From a virus, in IMG/VR virus record IMGVR_UViG_3300032265_002095, positions 1 to 23,468 of that record: a stretch of 23,468 bases of DNA; one strand, 5' to 3'. Of this stretch, positions 1 to 6,658 are shown piece after piece. The stretch's first letter is position 1. Each line of letters starts with the position of its first letter. The notes beneath the pieces were generated by a model. That model ran no database searches, was not told the DNA's origin, and saw only the letters and a program-made list of their open reading frames with translations. The position numbers were made by a program, and so were the translations under genes.

Positions 1-65
1 CGTGGAATAATGAAAATTTAATTAAAAGTTATGAAAACTATATTGATAAGGCATTCAACCTTTGA
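1..65 (+). CDS. 3' end of an upstream gene (partial)
   Basis: An open frame enters from the left edge and ends at the TGA at 63-65, giving about 20 C-terminal residues that end in AFNL. It is too short to assign a function. Its stop overlaps the TTG start of the next gene in a TTGA arrangement, so it is probably the preceding member of the same sugar operon and translationally coupled to it. The codon use (AAT, TAT, ATT rich) matches the neighbouring genes. Confidence 0.55.
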   Translation, partial: WNNENLIKSYENYIDKAFNL

Positions 66-829
66 TTAAGTTAGATATCGTTTTACAAGGATTATGTGGA
101 AGCAATACCAAAGAAATTATTGAAACATATCTGTCACTAGAATTTGTAGATAAGATTATCTTAAGTAGTTACGCAAGCAGCCTTAATTTTAATTTACCCG
201 ATAGAGTGGTTTGGGTAGATAATAAAATGATTGATCCAGTAGGCTGTGGCAATCGTAATTTACAAATTAACACTAGTAAAAATGGTTTAGCAAAGGTTAC
301 CAGCAAGTACTGTGTAAAGATGCGCAGTGATCAGTTGATTCGAAGCGATAGTATGCGCCTTATGTATAATTTTTGGATTACTAACGATGACCCAGAAAAC
401 CGAAAACCGCTACCAAATAATCCTCTAGGCAGAATTTATGTATGTGGTTTGTATCGTAACTATCCATATCATCCACGTGATCACGTATTTTGGGGATTTT
501 CAGAAGATGTTAAAAACCTTTGTGATGTGCCTTTTGATTTGAATCCAGATCAAAGTGCAGATTATAACACTAAAACTAGAGCAGAAACTTATCTTGCGCA
601 GTATTATTATACCAAGTATGATAGTAGTATTCAAGAACATGTTAATAATGCTCAGCAGTTTTTAACAGATGCAGCTCCGTATAAGTCGCTGGCAATGGCA
701 AAAGATTGGGAAAATCGTGATAGGTTATTCAAGGTTTTTCCTAAAATTAGTTTAAGCTGGCCTAAACATGGTCTTGATGAATATCATTACGATGTAGGTG
801 CTATGCACAGTGAGTATTGGGCAGATTGA
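62..829 (+). CDS. WavE-like glycosyltransferase / LPS synthesis protein
   Basis: This 255-residue protein resembles the WavE family of lipopolysaccharide synthesis proteins. The supporting landmarks are an N-terminal beta-strand followed by a short helix (IVLQGLCG...TKEII), a GNRNLQI segment near residue 62, and KYCVKMRSDQLI near residues 83-94, where WavE-type enzymes carry a conserved K-x-R-(S/T)-D. The C-terminal half is rich in aromatic residues, as is common in these enzymes. The start is TTG at 62, which overlaps the previous stop (TTGA) and implies translational coupling; there is no good upstream ATG. Its stop overlaps the ATG of the HAD gene. In context it probably transfers a sugar made by the downstream enzymes onto a host or virion glycan. 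The family call is by motif resemblance; the acceptor and donor are unknown. Confidence 0.7.
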   Translation: MIKLDIVLQGLCGSNTKEIIETYLSLEFVDKIILSSYASSLNFNLPDRVVWVDNKMIDPVGCGNRNLQINTSKNGLAKVTSKYCVKMRSDQLIRSDSMRLMYNFWITNDDPENRKPLPNNPLGRIYVCGLYRNYPYHPRDHVFWGFSEDVKNLCDVPFDLNPDQSADYNTKTRAETYLAQYYYTKYDSSIQEHVNNAQQFLTDAAPYKSLAMAKDWENRDRLFKVFPKISLSWPKHGLDEYHYDVGAMHSEYWAD

Positions 830-1365
830 TGATAAAACTTTTAATTTTAGACGTAGATGGTGTAATGACAGATGGAACCAAACATTATGATCGTGATGGC
901 ATAGTTATCGCTAAGCAATTTTGCGATAAAGATTGGACAGCTATTAAACGTTTTCGTGCTATTGGGGTAAATGTTTGTTTTCTTACAGGCGATGGATATA
1001 ATAAAACTATTTTAGAAAATCGCAATCTTGATGTAATTGTTAATCGTGGCAGCGGTGAACATAATGATAAGAAACATTATTTGAACGATATCTTAGAAAA
1101 ATATAAAGTCACCGCTGAAGAAACTGCTTATGTTGGTGACGATCTTTTTGATATTGGTATAATGAAACTGGTTAAACATGCATGGTGTCCACTTGATAGT
1201 CCAATTTCTGTTCATCAAGTTGCTAAAGCTATTCCACGCAATGGCGGTAAAAATTGTATTGCTTGGTTGTATGATCATTTGGAAACAAAAGTTTTAATAC
1301 CATATGTAAAGTATGAAGATGTTATTCAAAAAATATATGATTTAGATATCGCAGAAAAATTTTAA
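829..1365 (+). CDS. KdsC-like HAD-family sugar phosphatase
   Basis: This 178-residue protein has all four HAD motifs. They are the nucleophile/acid pair in LDVDGVMTDG (Asp8, Asp10), the Thr of CFLTGDG (Thr53), a Lys at 81/82, and the acidic motif YVGDDLFD (about 101-108). The DVDGV-x-TDG form and the compact size without a cap domain match the KdsC / N-acylneuraminate-9-phosphatase subfamily, which dephosphorylates KDO-8-phosphate or similar sugar acids. The ATG at 829 overlaps the preceding stop by one base (TGATG). An in-frame TTG at 817 would extend it by four residues but is less likely. The stop again overlaps the next ATG. The probable role is removing a phosphate from an intermediate in an activated-sugar pathway encoded by the cassette. 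The true substrate cannot be read from sequence. Confidence 0.85.
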   Translation: MIKLLILDVDGVMTDGTKHYDRDGIVIAKQFCDKDWTAIKRFRAIGVNVCFLTGDGYNKTILENRNLDVIVNRGSGEHNDKKHYLNDILEKYKVTAEETAYVGDDLFDIGIMKLVKHAWCPLDSPISVHQVAKAIPRNGGKNCIAWLYDHLETKVLIPYVKYEDVIQKIYDLDIAEKF

Positions 1366-2027
1366 TGTATGATGTTGTAATATACGGTCATTTAAGTGTT
1401 GACAAGATTTATACAGGATTTAATCTTGTTGAATCACTTGGTTGTATTGCTAATACATGGAAGGCATTGAGTAACTTAAGTGCAGACATTACTATAGATG
1501 TTGAACCTACAGAAATTGGCGAAGCAATTGTATATGTCGATCCACTTGCTAGTAAACGATATAGTAAAGCTACTCTAAGCAAACGAGTTCACCATGCGCC
1601 AACTATTAAACCTTGTAAGATAAGTGCAGTTCAATATGTCAACGCACTTGTAAACACAGATTTTATTAAAGAACTAGATGGTATTGTTATGTGCGATGTA
1701 TGTACAGGCGTACCGCTAGATCATGCTTTGCTAGAACATATCGATATATTATTTGTTGCTGACAGTGAAATAGGCAATGTTGTTGATTTAAGTAAAATTT
1801 TAGATAATACTATAGTAGTAGTTCATAGTCCACAACGCAGCTTTGATAACAAAAATAATAATTTTATATTGCCTGTTGAGAATATATTAAGTAAAGTAAA
1901 TGTATTGGGTGCGGGCGATATCTATATGGCATGTTATATGTATGGATATCTTCAAGGCAAATCTGGCGCAGAGTGTCTTGAATTTGCGCATACTACTACA
2001 ACAAAAATTTTAGGAGAAAATAAGTGA
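1365..2027 (+). CDS. small PfkB-family carbohydrate kinase
   Basis: This 220-residue protein ends in the PfkB signature: VLGAGDIYMACYMYGYLQG (about residues 183-201) holds the GAGD anion hole and the catalytic Asp. The N-terminus (DVVIYGHLSVDKI) fits the first beta-strand and substrate-binding Asp of ribokinase-type folds. At 220 residues it is well short of the usual 290-320, and the Gly-rich GG-x-x-N motif is reduced to GCIANTW, so the lid region is minimal. The start codon overlaps the previous TAA (TAATG), and the stop overlaps the next gene's GTG (GTGA). The related heptokinase domain of HldE/RfaE is an attractive comparison because phosphatase, nucleotidyltransferase and isomerase genes surround it, but this is inference. 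It could be a sugar or sugar-phosphate kinase of another pathway. Confidence 0.75.
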   Translation: MYDVVIYGHLSVDKIYTGFNLVESLGCIANTWKALSNLSADITIDVEPTEIGEAIVYVDPLASKRYSKATLSKRVHHAPTIKPCKISAVQYVNALVNTDFIKELDGIVMCDVCTGVPLDHALLEHIDILFVADSEIGNVVDLSKILDNTIVVVHSPQRSFDNKNNNFILPVENILSKVNVLGAGDIYMACYMYGYLQGKSGAECLEFAHTTTTKILGENK

Positions 2028-3181
2028 AACCAACAGTATTAGTTCCAATGGCTGGTTTGGGCAGCAGATTCGTTAAAGAAGGTTATAAGGTTCCAAAACA
2101 GCTTATTACTGTTGGTAACAAACATCTTATTGATTTAAGTTTAGATTGTTTAGATTATGCAGGTTGTAATTTGGTATTCATTGTGCGTGATGAACAGGTC
2201 TATAATCATCATATTGATGAAATTTTAATTCAGAAATTTGGTAGCGATATCAAGGTTATTGTGCTTGACCATCTTACCGAAGGCAGTGTATGCAGTTGTT
2301 TATACGCAGAGGAATATATAAACAATGATTCACCACTGGTAATTCATACACTAGACGTTGAATTTGATCCACCTTTTAATGTAAGCAGCATGTTAGATTT
2401 AGAAAGTGATGGATTAATTTTAACTTTTAAAAGCAATAGCGCAAATTACAGTTATGTAGCAACAGATGAAAACGGTATCGCTGTTAAGACAGCAGAAAAG
2501 AAACCAATTAGTAGTGAAGCATGTGTTGGTGTATACGGTTACAAGCGTGGCAGTGATTTTGTAAAGTATGCTAAGCAGATGATTGCTGCTAATATACGAA
2601 CAAATAATGAATTTTATATCTCTCCACTTTACAATCTTTTCATCGAAGCTGGTCTAAAGATTACTACGCTTCCTGTTGAAAAGATGCATGTATTTGGAAC
2701 ACCAGATGAATATAACTTTTACAAGAATAATGTTAATAAGCAAATAGGTGACAAACCTGTTGCGTTATGTAGCGATCATAGCGGATTTGAAGTTAAAGAA
2801 TTGTTTAAACAAGTTCTAACAATGCGTGGTATTAATTTTATTGATTTTGGCACAAGTGTCAACAAAGACTGCGATTATAGTGATTTTATTTCACAAGCTG
2901 CTCGTTCTATGAATGAAAATGAATGTGACTATGCTTTTGGTTTTTGTCGAAGTGGTCAAGGTGTAAACATGAGTGCTAATAAACACAAAGGCATTCGCAG
3001 TGCATTAATTTATAACGAATATGCTATGGAAATGGCTATTAGACATAATTGTGCTAACTTTTTTTCAATACCAGCAAAGTATGCTGATATAGATCAGTTA
3101 ACACGATATCTTAAAATAGCAATTAATAACAGTTTTGACGGCGGTCGTCATCAAATACGTATACAAAATTTGGAAAAGTAA
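2024..3181 (+). CDS. sugar-phosphate nucleotidyltransferase fused to an RpiB/LacAB isomerase
   Basis: This is a two-domain protein of 385 residues. Residues 1-236 form a nucleotidyltransferase: PMAGLGSRFVKEGYKVPKQL (8-27) is the G-x-G-x-R...PK signature of sugar-1-phosphate nucleotidyltransferases, followed by HTLDVEF (108-114) in the metal-site position and FGTPDEYNFY (224-233) at the domain end. Residues 243-385 match ribose-5-phosphate isomerase B / galactose-6-phosphate isomerase. The matches are SDHSGFEVKE (250-259), DYSDF (284-288), the catalytic-Cys segment FCRSGQGVNMSANK (307-320, Cys308 aligning with the active Cys of RpiB), GIRSALIYNEY (323-333) and the closing FDGGRH (371-376). The start is GTG at 2024, overlapping the kinase stop (GTGA). 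It probably isomerises an aldose/ketose phosphate and activates a sugar phosphate to an NDP-sugar. I know of no standard bacterial enzyme with this exact fusion, and it fits the pathway role of the surrounding genes. Confidence 0.85.
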   Translation: MKPTVLVPMAGLGSRFVKEGYKVPKQLITVGNKHLIDLSLDCLDYAGCNLVFIVRDEQVYNHHIDEILIQKFGSDIKVIVLDHLTEGSVCSCLYAEEYINNDSPLVIHTLDVEFDPPFNVSSMLDLESDGLILTFKSNSANYSYVATDENGIAVKTAEKKPISSEACVGVYGYKRGSDFVKYAKQMIAANIRTNNEFYISPLYNLFIEAGLKITTLPVEKMHVFGTPDEYNFYKNNVNKQIGDKPVALCSDHSGFEVKELFKQVLTMRGINFIDFGTSVNKDCDYSDFISQAARSMNENECDYAFGFCRSGQGVNMSANKHKGIRSALIYNEYAMEMAIRHNCANFFSIPAKYADIDQLTRYLKIAINNSFDGGRHQIRIQNLEK

Positions 3182-3182
3182 G

Positions 3183-3509
3183 ATGCAGAAATATAATATT
3201 AAAGATTTTAAATATGGTTGGATGGTAGGTGATTTTGAACCAAGTTTATTTAGAAATCCATTCTTTGAATTAGCACATCACTTTCATGAAGCAGGCTGTA
3301 GTACATACCCACATTATCACAAAGTTACAACAGAAATGAATTATATTGTGCGTGGTGCTATGATGGTCAGTGGTGTAAGATTAGAAACAGGTGATATCTG
3401 GATTTATGAACCGCATGACTTAAGCGATGTAGAATTTCTTGAAGATACTGACCTTGTTATCCTACGTTGGCCTTCAATTCCTAGTGACAAATATATGGTG
3501 GAACCATGA
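3183..3509 (+). CDS. cupin-domain protein
   Basis: This 108-residue protein begins at the ATG at 3183, one base after the preceding stop; an upstream in-frame ATG inside the previous gene is less likely. It is a single-domain cupin. The metal-binding first motif is visible as TYPHYHKVTTEMNYIVRG (about residues 40-57), with two His and a Glu, and the second motif region is GDIWIYEPHDLSDVEF (about 70-85) with a conserved His. Such small cupins act as sugar isomerases, epimerases or binding proteins in polysaccharide pathways, or as phosphate-sugar sensors. Placement inside the sugar operon supports a pathway role, but no substrate is evident. The next gene's ATG overlaps its stop (ATGA). Confidence 0.8.
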   Translation: MQKYNIKDFKYGWMVGDFEPSLFRNPFFELAHHFHEAGCSTYPHYHKVTTEMNYIVRGAMMVSGVRLETGDIWIYEPHDLSDVEFLEDTDLVILRWPSIPSDKYMVEP

Positions 3510-3988
3510 AAAAACCAATTGCTATAGCACATCGTGGAAATACTAAAGGTGCATTTCCAGAGATGGAAAACAAACCTGAATATATTGATGCTGTTTTACT
3601 TCGTGGATTTCATGCTGAGATTGATTTGCGTGTAATTGATGGTAAACTTTTTCTAGGACATGATACACCTGATTATGAGATTTCATTAGATTGGTTGATG
3701 TTTAGAAAATTTCAACTATGGATTCATTGTAAGAATTTTGAAGCACTTCAGCTACTTGGTAATACTGATTTAAATTATTTTTGGCATGAAAATGATGCCT
3801 ATACTATTACTAGTTTAGGTTTTGGTTGGGTATATCCAGGCAATCCTGTATATGAAAATAGTGTAATGGTTATGGTTGATAAAATTCCAGAAGTGTTAAA
3901 TTGCTATGCTATTTGTTTAGATGATTTTAGTAGCCGAACAGACCTAATTCCAGTCCCAAAAACGGCAACTTATACTTTGCAAGTTTAA
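3506..3988 (+). CDS. glycerophosphodiester-phosphodiesterase-like (PLC-like TIM barrel) protein
   Basis: This 160-residue protein has the start of the GDPD/PLC-like fold: AIAHRGN (residues 6-12) carries the catalytic His-Arg, ENKPEYIDAV follows, and EIDLRVIDGKLFLGHD (38-53) has the metal-binding Glu/Asp and the second catalytic His. Later HCK and FWHENDAYT match strands around the barrel. It is shorter than typical GDPDs (about 230-300), so it may be a minimal barrel. In phage sugar clusters such proteins may hydrolyse or form phosphodiester-linked substituents; this is inference. The ATG overlaps the cupin stop. The last 62 bases are antisense to the 3' end of the epimerase on the opposite strand, so both mRNAs run into each other. 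Confidence 0.75.
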   Translation: MKKPIAIAHRGNTKGAFPEMENKPEYIDAVLLRGFHAEIDLRVIDGKLFLGHDTPDYEISLDWLMFRKFQLWIHCKNFEALQLLGNTDLNYFWHENDAYTITSLGFGWVYPGNPVYENSVMVMVDKIPEVLNCYAICLDDFSSRTDLIPVPKTATYTLQV

Positions 3989-4724
3989 GATGACTACCAG
4001 TATAGCTTCTATTACTGGTAGTTAAAACTTCAACTTTTTTATAATCTAAATTTTTAATATCGCAAAATAACTTAGCTTGTTGACTCAATGTATACTTGTT
4101 TTCATAAACACAATTTAACGCCCTATGTCTGATCTGACTGTTCAATACCAAGTCAATAACTTGCGGCACATCCTCTAAATTAAAAAAGTCATGTCTACGA
4201 TCTTCACTAATGATTACTTTGTCATCATTTAACAACCGTTGAAAGAATCTGTTAGGTGGTTCACTATAGTGTGCCAATCCAAATAGTCGTATATTATAGC
4301 AATTATCTCGTTCAAGTAAATCTATGGCTTGAGAATGTTTAAGTGCAGAATATGGTAATTTAGGTTGCACATAAAGTATATAATCTTCGTCTGCAAAGTC
4401 TATATTGCGTTCGCTATCATATTCATAACCACTGCCTAGATGAATAAACTTTTTGTATGTGCGTTGGTTAAGTAAATTATTAAACATATCTAAATTTTTT
4501 CTTAAGAAAGTATCATCTGGATTATGGATCATTTCACGACCATAAAGTGCGCAGTTGATTACAGCATCGACAGGATTGGCTGTCATATAATTAGTAGTAA
4601 CAGACAAATCCGTTAAATCAAGTTCACTGCTGCTTGGTGCTAAAACCTGATGACCATACACTGTATAATACTTTACAAGATATCTTCCAATATAACCGCT
4701 GCCACCTGTGATTAATAATTTCAT
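3927..4724 (-). CDS. extended-SDR NAD(P)-dependent sugar epimerase/reductase
   Basis: This 265-residue protein reads leftward. The N-terminal Rossmann motif is MKLLITGGSGYIGRYLVKYY (G-G-x-G-x-x-G). Asp40 lies in the DLTD stretch, INCALYG follows the fourth strand, and the active-site pair is in PYSALKHSQAIDLL (YxxxK near 145-149), with a Ser/Gly-rich strand before it (HLGSGYEY). The C-terminal substrate domain (RLFGLAHY, NRFFQRLL, FFNLEDVPQVIDLVLN) is like RmlD/WcaG-type NDP-sugar reductases and epimerases. It is the only gene of the sugar cluster on the minus strand. It has its own sigma70-like promoter placed so that the mRNA would start at or beside the ATG. It probably modifies the NDP-sugar produced by the facing operon; the exact reaction is unknown. 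Confidence 0.85.
   Translation of the reverse strand: MKLLITGGSGYIGRYLVKYYTVYGHQVLAPSSSELDLTDLSVTTNYMTANPVDAVINCALYGREMIHNPDDTFLRKNLDMFNNLLNQRTYKKFIHLGSGYEYDSERNIDFADEDYILYVQPKLPYSALKHSQAIDLLERDNCYNIRLFGLAHYSEPPNRFFQRLLNDDKVIISEDRRHDFFNLEDVPQVIDLVLNSQIRHRALNCVYENKYTLSQQAKLFCDIKNLDYKKVEVLTTSNRSYTGSHLKLAKYKLPFLGLELGLFGY
3993..4022. repeat. 10-bp perfect inverted repeat after the sugar operon
   Basis: ACTACCAGTA (3993-4002) is repeated inverted as TACTGGTAGT (4013-4022) around a 10-base loop, starting five bases after the plus-strand stop at 3988. No T run follows on either strand, so it is not a canonical intrinsic terminator. It lies inside the 3' coding end of the epimerase and could be an RNA 3'-end hairpin for the plus-strand transcript, or chance. 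Confidence 0.4.
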
Positions 4725-4730
4725 ATGATC

Positions 4731-4759
4731 ATAATATCCTAATATATAATGTATAGCAA
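4731..4759 (-). promoter_or_regulatory. sigma70-like promoter giving a leaderless epimerase mRNA
   Basis: On the minus strand: -35 TTGCTA (4759-4754), 17-base spacer, -10 TATTAT (4736-4731), then six bases before the ATG at 4724. There is no Shine-Dalgarno sequence in that gap, so transcription should start at or next to the A of the start codon. Confidence 0.55.
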
Positions 4760-4776
4760 TATTTAATGGAAAATAA

Positions 4777-5508
4777 ATGTCACCAGAAGAAAGTCATGCA
4801 CATAGTTTACAAACACTAGAATATCTTGCGCTACTAGATGAGTATCTAAATGGTATTAAAAATATTGCGGTAATGGGTGCAGGTAAAGGATTAGATGCAG
4901 TTTGGTGGGCTACTTTGTGTGATAGCAGTGGTAAACCACATAATTTTAACGTTACAGCTGTAGAACTTGCACCAAGTTTAGAAATTAAAACTGCTGGTAA
5001 AATGCAGTGGCGGTTTGAAGATATGAGCACTATTGAACTACCTCTACAAGACCTTATATGGTGCCATAATGCGCTACATCATAGTATGAATCCTGTTAGT
5101 ACATTATTTCATTGGAACAAATTGCTGCGTCAAGATGGTTTGTTGATTGTAGAGATACCTTACTCTCTTTCCGTGCATAGTCATATCAAACATAATATCG
5201 TAAATGTAGCTATGGTAAGCGGAATGTATCATGTTTATACTATGAGCAATCTTATTGTACAATTAGCAAGTGCAGGTTTTGATTGCCGTAATGCACATTT
5301 CCAATTTGACAAAGAAAGCGGATGGTTACGTGCAGCAGTTTATAAATGTGATGATAAACCACGCCTTTACAGTAGTCTTTATGAATTAAAAGAAACAAAT
5401 AGACTTCCACATTGTCTTGATAGCGCCTTAAATGGTATTGATAAATTTAACGAAAATGATTTAGTTTTAGAATGGATCGATAGATCACAATCTATACTTG
5501 CTTTGTAA
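4777..5508 (+). CDS. class I SAM-dependent methyltransferase
   Basis: This 243-residue protein has the class I methyltransferase order of motifs. NIAVMGAGKGLDAVWWATL (motif I, G-x-G-x-G, about 28-46) binds SAM. An acidic strand TAVELAP (about 62-68) follows. LIWCHNALHHSMNP (about 92-105) is the WCHNALHH variant of the post-motif region often seen in Methyltransf_11 proteins, and LLRQDGLLIVEIPYS (about 117-131) is motif III. The C-terminal half is probably the acceptor domain. The ATG at 4777 follows a weak GGA (AATGGAAAATAA). It diverges from the epimerase and may act on a sugar or other small molecule; there are no DNA methyltransferase target-recognition motifs such as DPPY. A TATAAT at 4745-4750 is a possible -10 element for it, without a convincing -35. 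Confidence 0.8.
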   Translation: MSPEESHAHSLQTLEYLALLDEYLNGIKNIAVMGAGKGLDAVWWATLCDSSGKPHNFNVTAVELAPSLEIKTAGKMQWRFEDMSTIELPLQDLIWCHNALHHSMNPVSTLFHWNKLLRQDGLLIVEIPYSLSVHSHIKHNIVNVAMVSGMYHVYTMSNLIVQLASAGFDCRNAHFQFDKESGWLRAAVYKCDDKPRLYSSLYELKETNRLPHCLDSALNGIDKFNENDLVLEWIDRSQSILAL

Positions 5509-5570
5509 TTTTTGCATATCTATTATGCTTAAAATATCCTTGATTTTATGCTGCAATGCACCATTTATTG

Positions 5571-5578
5571 CATAAGTA
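5571..5578 (+). promoter_or_regulatory. T4-type late promoter motif candidate (CATAAGTA)
   Basis: CATAAGTA differs by one base from the CATAAATA form seen before other late genes here. It lies 24 bases before the ATG at 5603, and transcription would begin near 5585, leaving a short leader with a Shine-Dalgarno sequence. Confidence 0.35.
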
Positions 5579-5602
5579 GTGGTATGAAATAGGAGAAAAA
5601 CA

Positions 5603-5785
5603 ATGAAGACTTTAGTAAAAATTTGGAAGTATTTGTTTCCATCCGCACAAGAATTAATGCAACGTAGGTTTGAAGAATTTATGTCTGATTGTCATGATAT
5701 CCGTGATGTTGAATATCGTTTACAGCAGTGGAATCGTGAATATGGAATGGAAAAACGAAAGTTTGGTGGTTTACAAATTCGTTGA
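5603..5785 (+). CDS. small basic protein, possibly DUF3563-like
   Basis: This is a 60-residue protein of unknown function. The start is well supported by AGGAGA at 5591-5596, six bases before the ATG. The N-terminus (KTLVKIWKYLFPSAQELM) is amphipathic, and the rest (EEFMSDCHDIRDVEYRLQQW) is a predicted helix with alternating charge. The pattern of an aromatic, Leu-rich start followed by S/D...D-(I/L)-x-(E/D)-x-R resembles DUF3563-type small proteins, but the resemblance is weak. No membrane segment or nucleic-acid motif is evident. It stands alone between the methyltransferase and the tRNA, behind a late-promoter-like motif. Confidence 0.7.
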   Translation: MKTLVKIWKYLFPSAQELMQRRFEEFMSDCHDIRDVEYRLQQWNREYGMEKRKFGGLQIR

Positions 5786-5810
5786 TTACAACCTTTTTTA
5801 AGATTTTTTA

Positions 5811-5839
5811 TTGACATTATATATATTACCATATATATT
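5811..5839 (+). promoter_or_regulatory. sigma70 promoter of the tRNA gene
   Basis: -35 TTGACA (5811-5816) is a perfect consensus, followed by a 17-base spacer and -10 TATATT (5834-5839). Transcription would start around 5846-5847, just before the first tRNA base at 5850. It probably also drives the glycosyltransferase-like gene downstream. Confidence 0.7.
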
Positions 5840-5849
5840 AGTATCTGTT

Positions 5850-5920
5850 GGGGAACTAGTCTAATGGGAAAACGTCGCCTTTGCACGGCGAATATCGGGG
5901 TTCAATTCCCCGGTTCTCCA
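5850..5920 (+). tRNA. tRNA-Ala (anticodon UGC)
   Basis: The 71-base gene folds as a cloverleaf. The acceptor GGGGAAC (5850-5856) pairs with GTTCTCC (5913-5919) and includes G3.U70, the classic alanine identity element. The D arm is 5859-5873, with a C.A mismatch in its stem. The anticodon arm TCGCC/GGCGA closes the loop TTTGCAC, with anticodon TGC at 5882-5884. The variable loop has 4 bases. The T arm CGGGG/CCCCG has loop TTCAATT. The discriminator base is A. The 3' CCA is not encoded (CAC follows), so the host must add it. It reads GCA and by wobble GCG/GCT-type alanine codons, which are used often in the late protein at 22828. Confidence 0.9.
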
Positions 5921-5941
5921 CACTAAAAACAAGGTAATAAT

Positions 5942-6655
5942 ATGACCATGATCAAAATTTTTTGGCACGTAAATGAACTAGCAGGTTGGAACCATGTAAT
6001 GGATCAACAGTGGGATTTAATTGAAAAATCTGGACTATGGAACGCAGCCAGTGAAATTAATATCTGTATGAATGGTCAGCCTTGGACATTTACTGGTTGG
6101 TTATCAGGAAAGAATATCAATGATTCAACTAGTAAAATTAAAATGGTTAATGTTTATAAGGATGCATCACTGCATGAATGGACTACTTTAACTTATTTGC
6201 ATCAGCAATCTAAAGAAGCAAGTGAACCTTTCTACGTTTGTTATATTCATCTTAAAGGTTTATTGCGTTGGGGTGATGAAAATGTTGGTGATTGGCGTAA
6301 TTTTATGAATTATTTTACAATTGAGCAATGGAAGCACAATGTTGAAGCATTAGATCAAGGTGCACAAGCAGTTGGCACAAACTATGGTACAGAACCTTGG
6401 CCTCATTTTGCTGGTAATTTTTGGTGGGCAAAAAGCAATTATATTGCTGCGCTAGACCCACTACATCATCCAGAAGACAAACTAAATCGTGGTTATACAC
6501 AGTTTAAAACTCATCCAACTATTCCTCATTGGCGGTTTGATCATGAAGCATGGTTGCATAGTAAAAATCCAGACTACGTAGAACTTGCTCGTAGTCTGGA
6601 ACCTGGCGACCGTCATTATCGTGAACGTTATCCACGTGAAAATTATGTAAAATAA
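5942..6655 (+). CDS. putative glycosyltransferase (GNFWWA-motif family)
   Basis: This 237-residue protein has FYVCYIHLKGLLRW (about 96-109), with a Y-x-H-x-KG motif, and PHFAGNFWWAKSNYIAAL (about 158-175). The H-F-x-GNFWWA block followed by Y-I is a recurring feature of glycosyltransferase-like proteins in capsule and rhamnan clusters, where it sits near the acceptor site. The N-terminal strand IKIFWHVNEL and the many Trp residues fit a sugar-binding enzyme. Two in-frame ATGs (5942 and 5948) compete; the first is closer to the AAGG at 5931-5934. It follows the tRNA by 21 bases and probably shares its promoter. The assignment is by motif resemblance; sugar and acceptor are unknown. Confidence 0.6.
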   Translation: MTMIKIFWHVNELAGWNHVMDQQWDLIEKSGLWNAASEINICMNGQPWTFTGWLSGKNINDSTSKIKMVNVYKDASLHEWTTLTYLHQQSKEASEPFYVCYIHLKGLLRWGDENVGDWRNFMNYFTIEQWKHNVEALDQGAQAVGTNYGTEPWPHFAGNFWWAKSNYIAALDPLHHPEDKLNRGYTQFKTHPTIPHWRFDHEAWLHSKNPDYVELARSLEPGDRHYRERYPRENYVK

Positions 6656-6658
6656 AAA

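Noticed and set aside
1365-2027. Naming the kinase hldA/hldE
   Set aside because: The PfkB signature is clear, but the gene is too short and divergent to assign heptose specificity. The pathway analogy is kept as an inference only.
3993-4022. The perfect inverted repeat as an intrinsic terminator
   Set aside because: No T run follows on either strand, and the element lies inside coding sequence of the opposing gene, so it is listed only as a repeat.
5875-5891. Reading the tRNA as tRNA-Cys (anticodon GCA)
   Set aside because: The five-pair stem TCGCC/GGCGA fixes a seven-base loop TTTGCAC whose positions 34-36 are TGC, and the G3.U70 pair is the alanine identity element.
6315-6500. Minus-strand open frame inside the glycosyltransferase-like gene
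   Set aside because: It lies wholly within a better-supported gene and lacks a start signal or protein-like motif.
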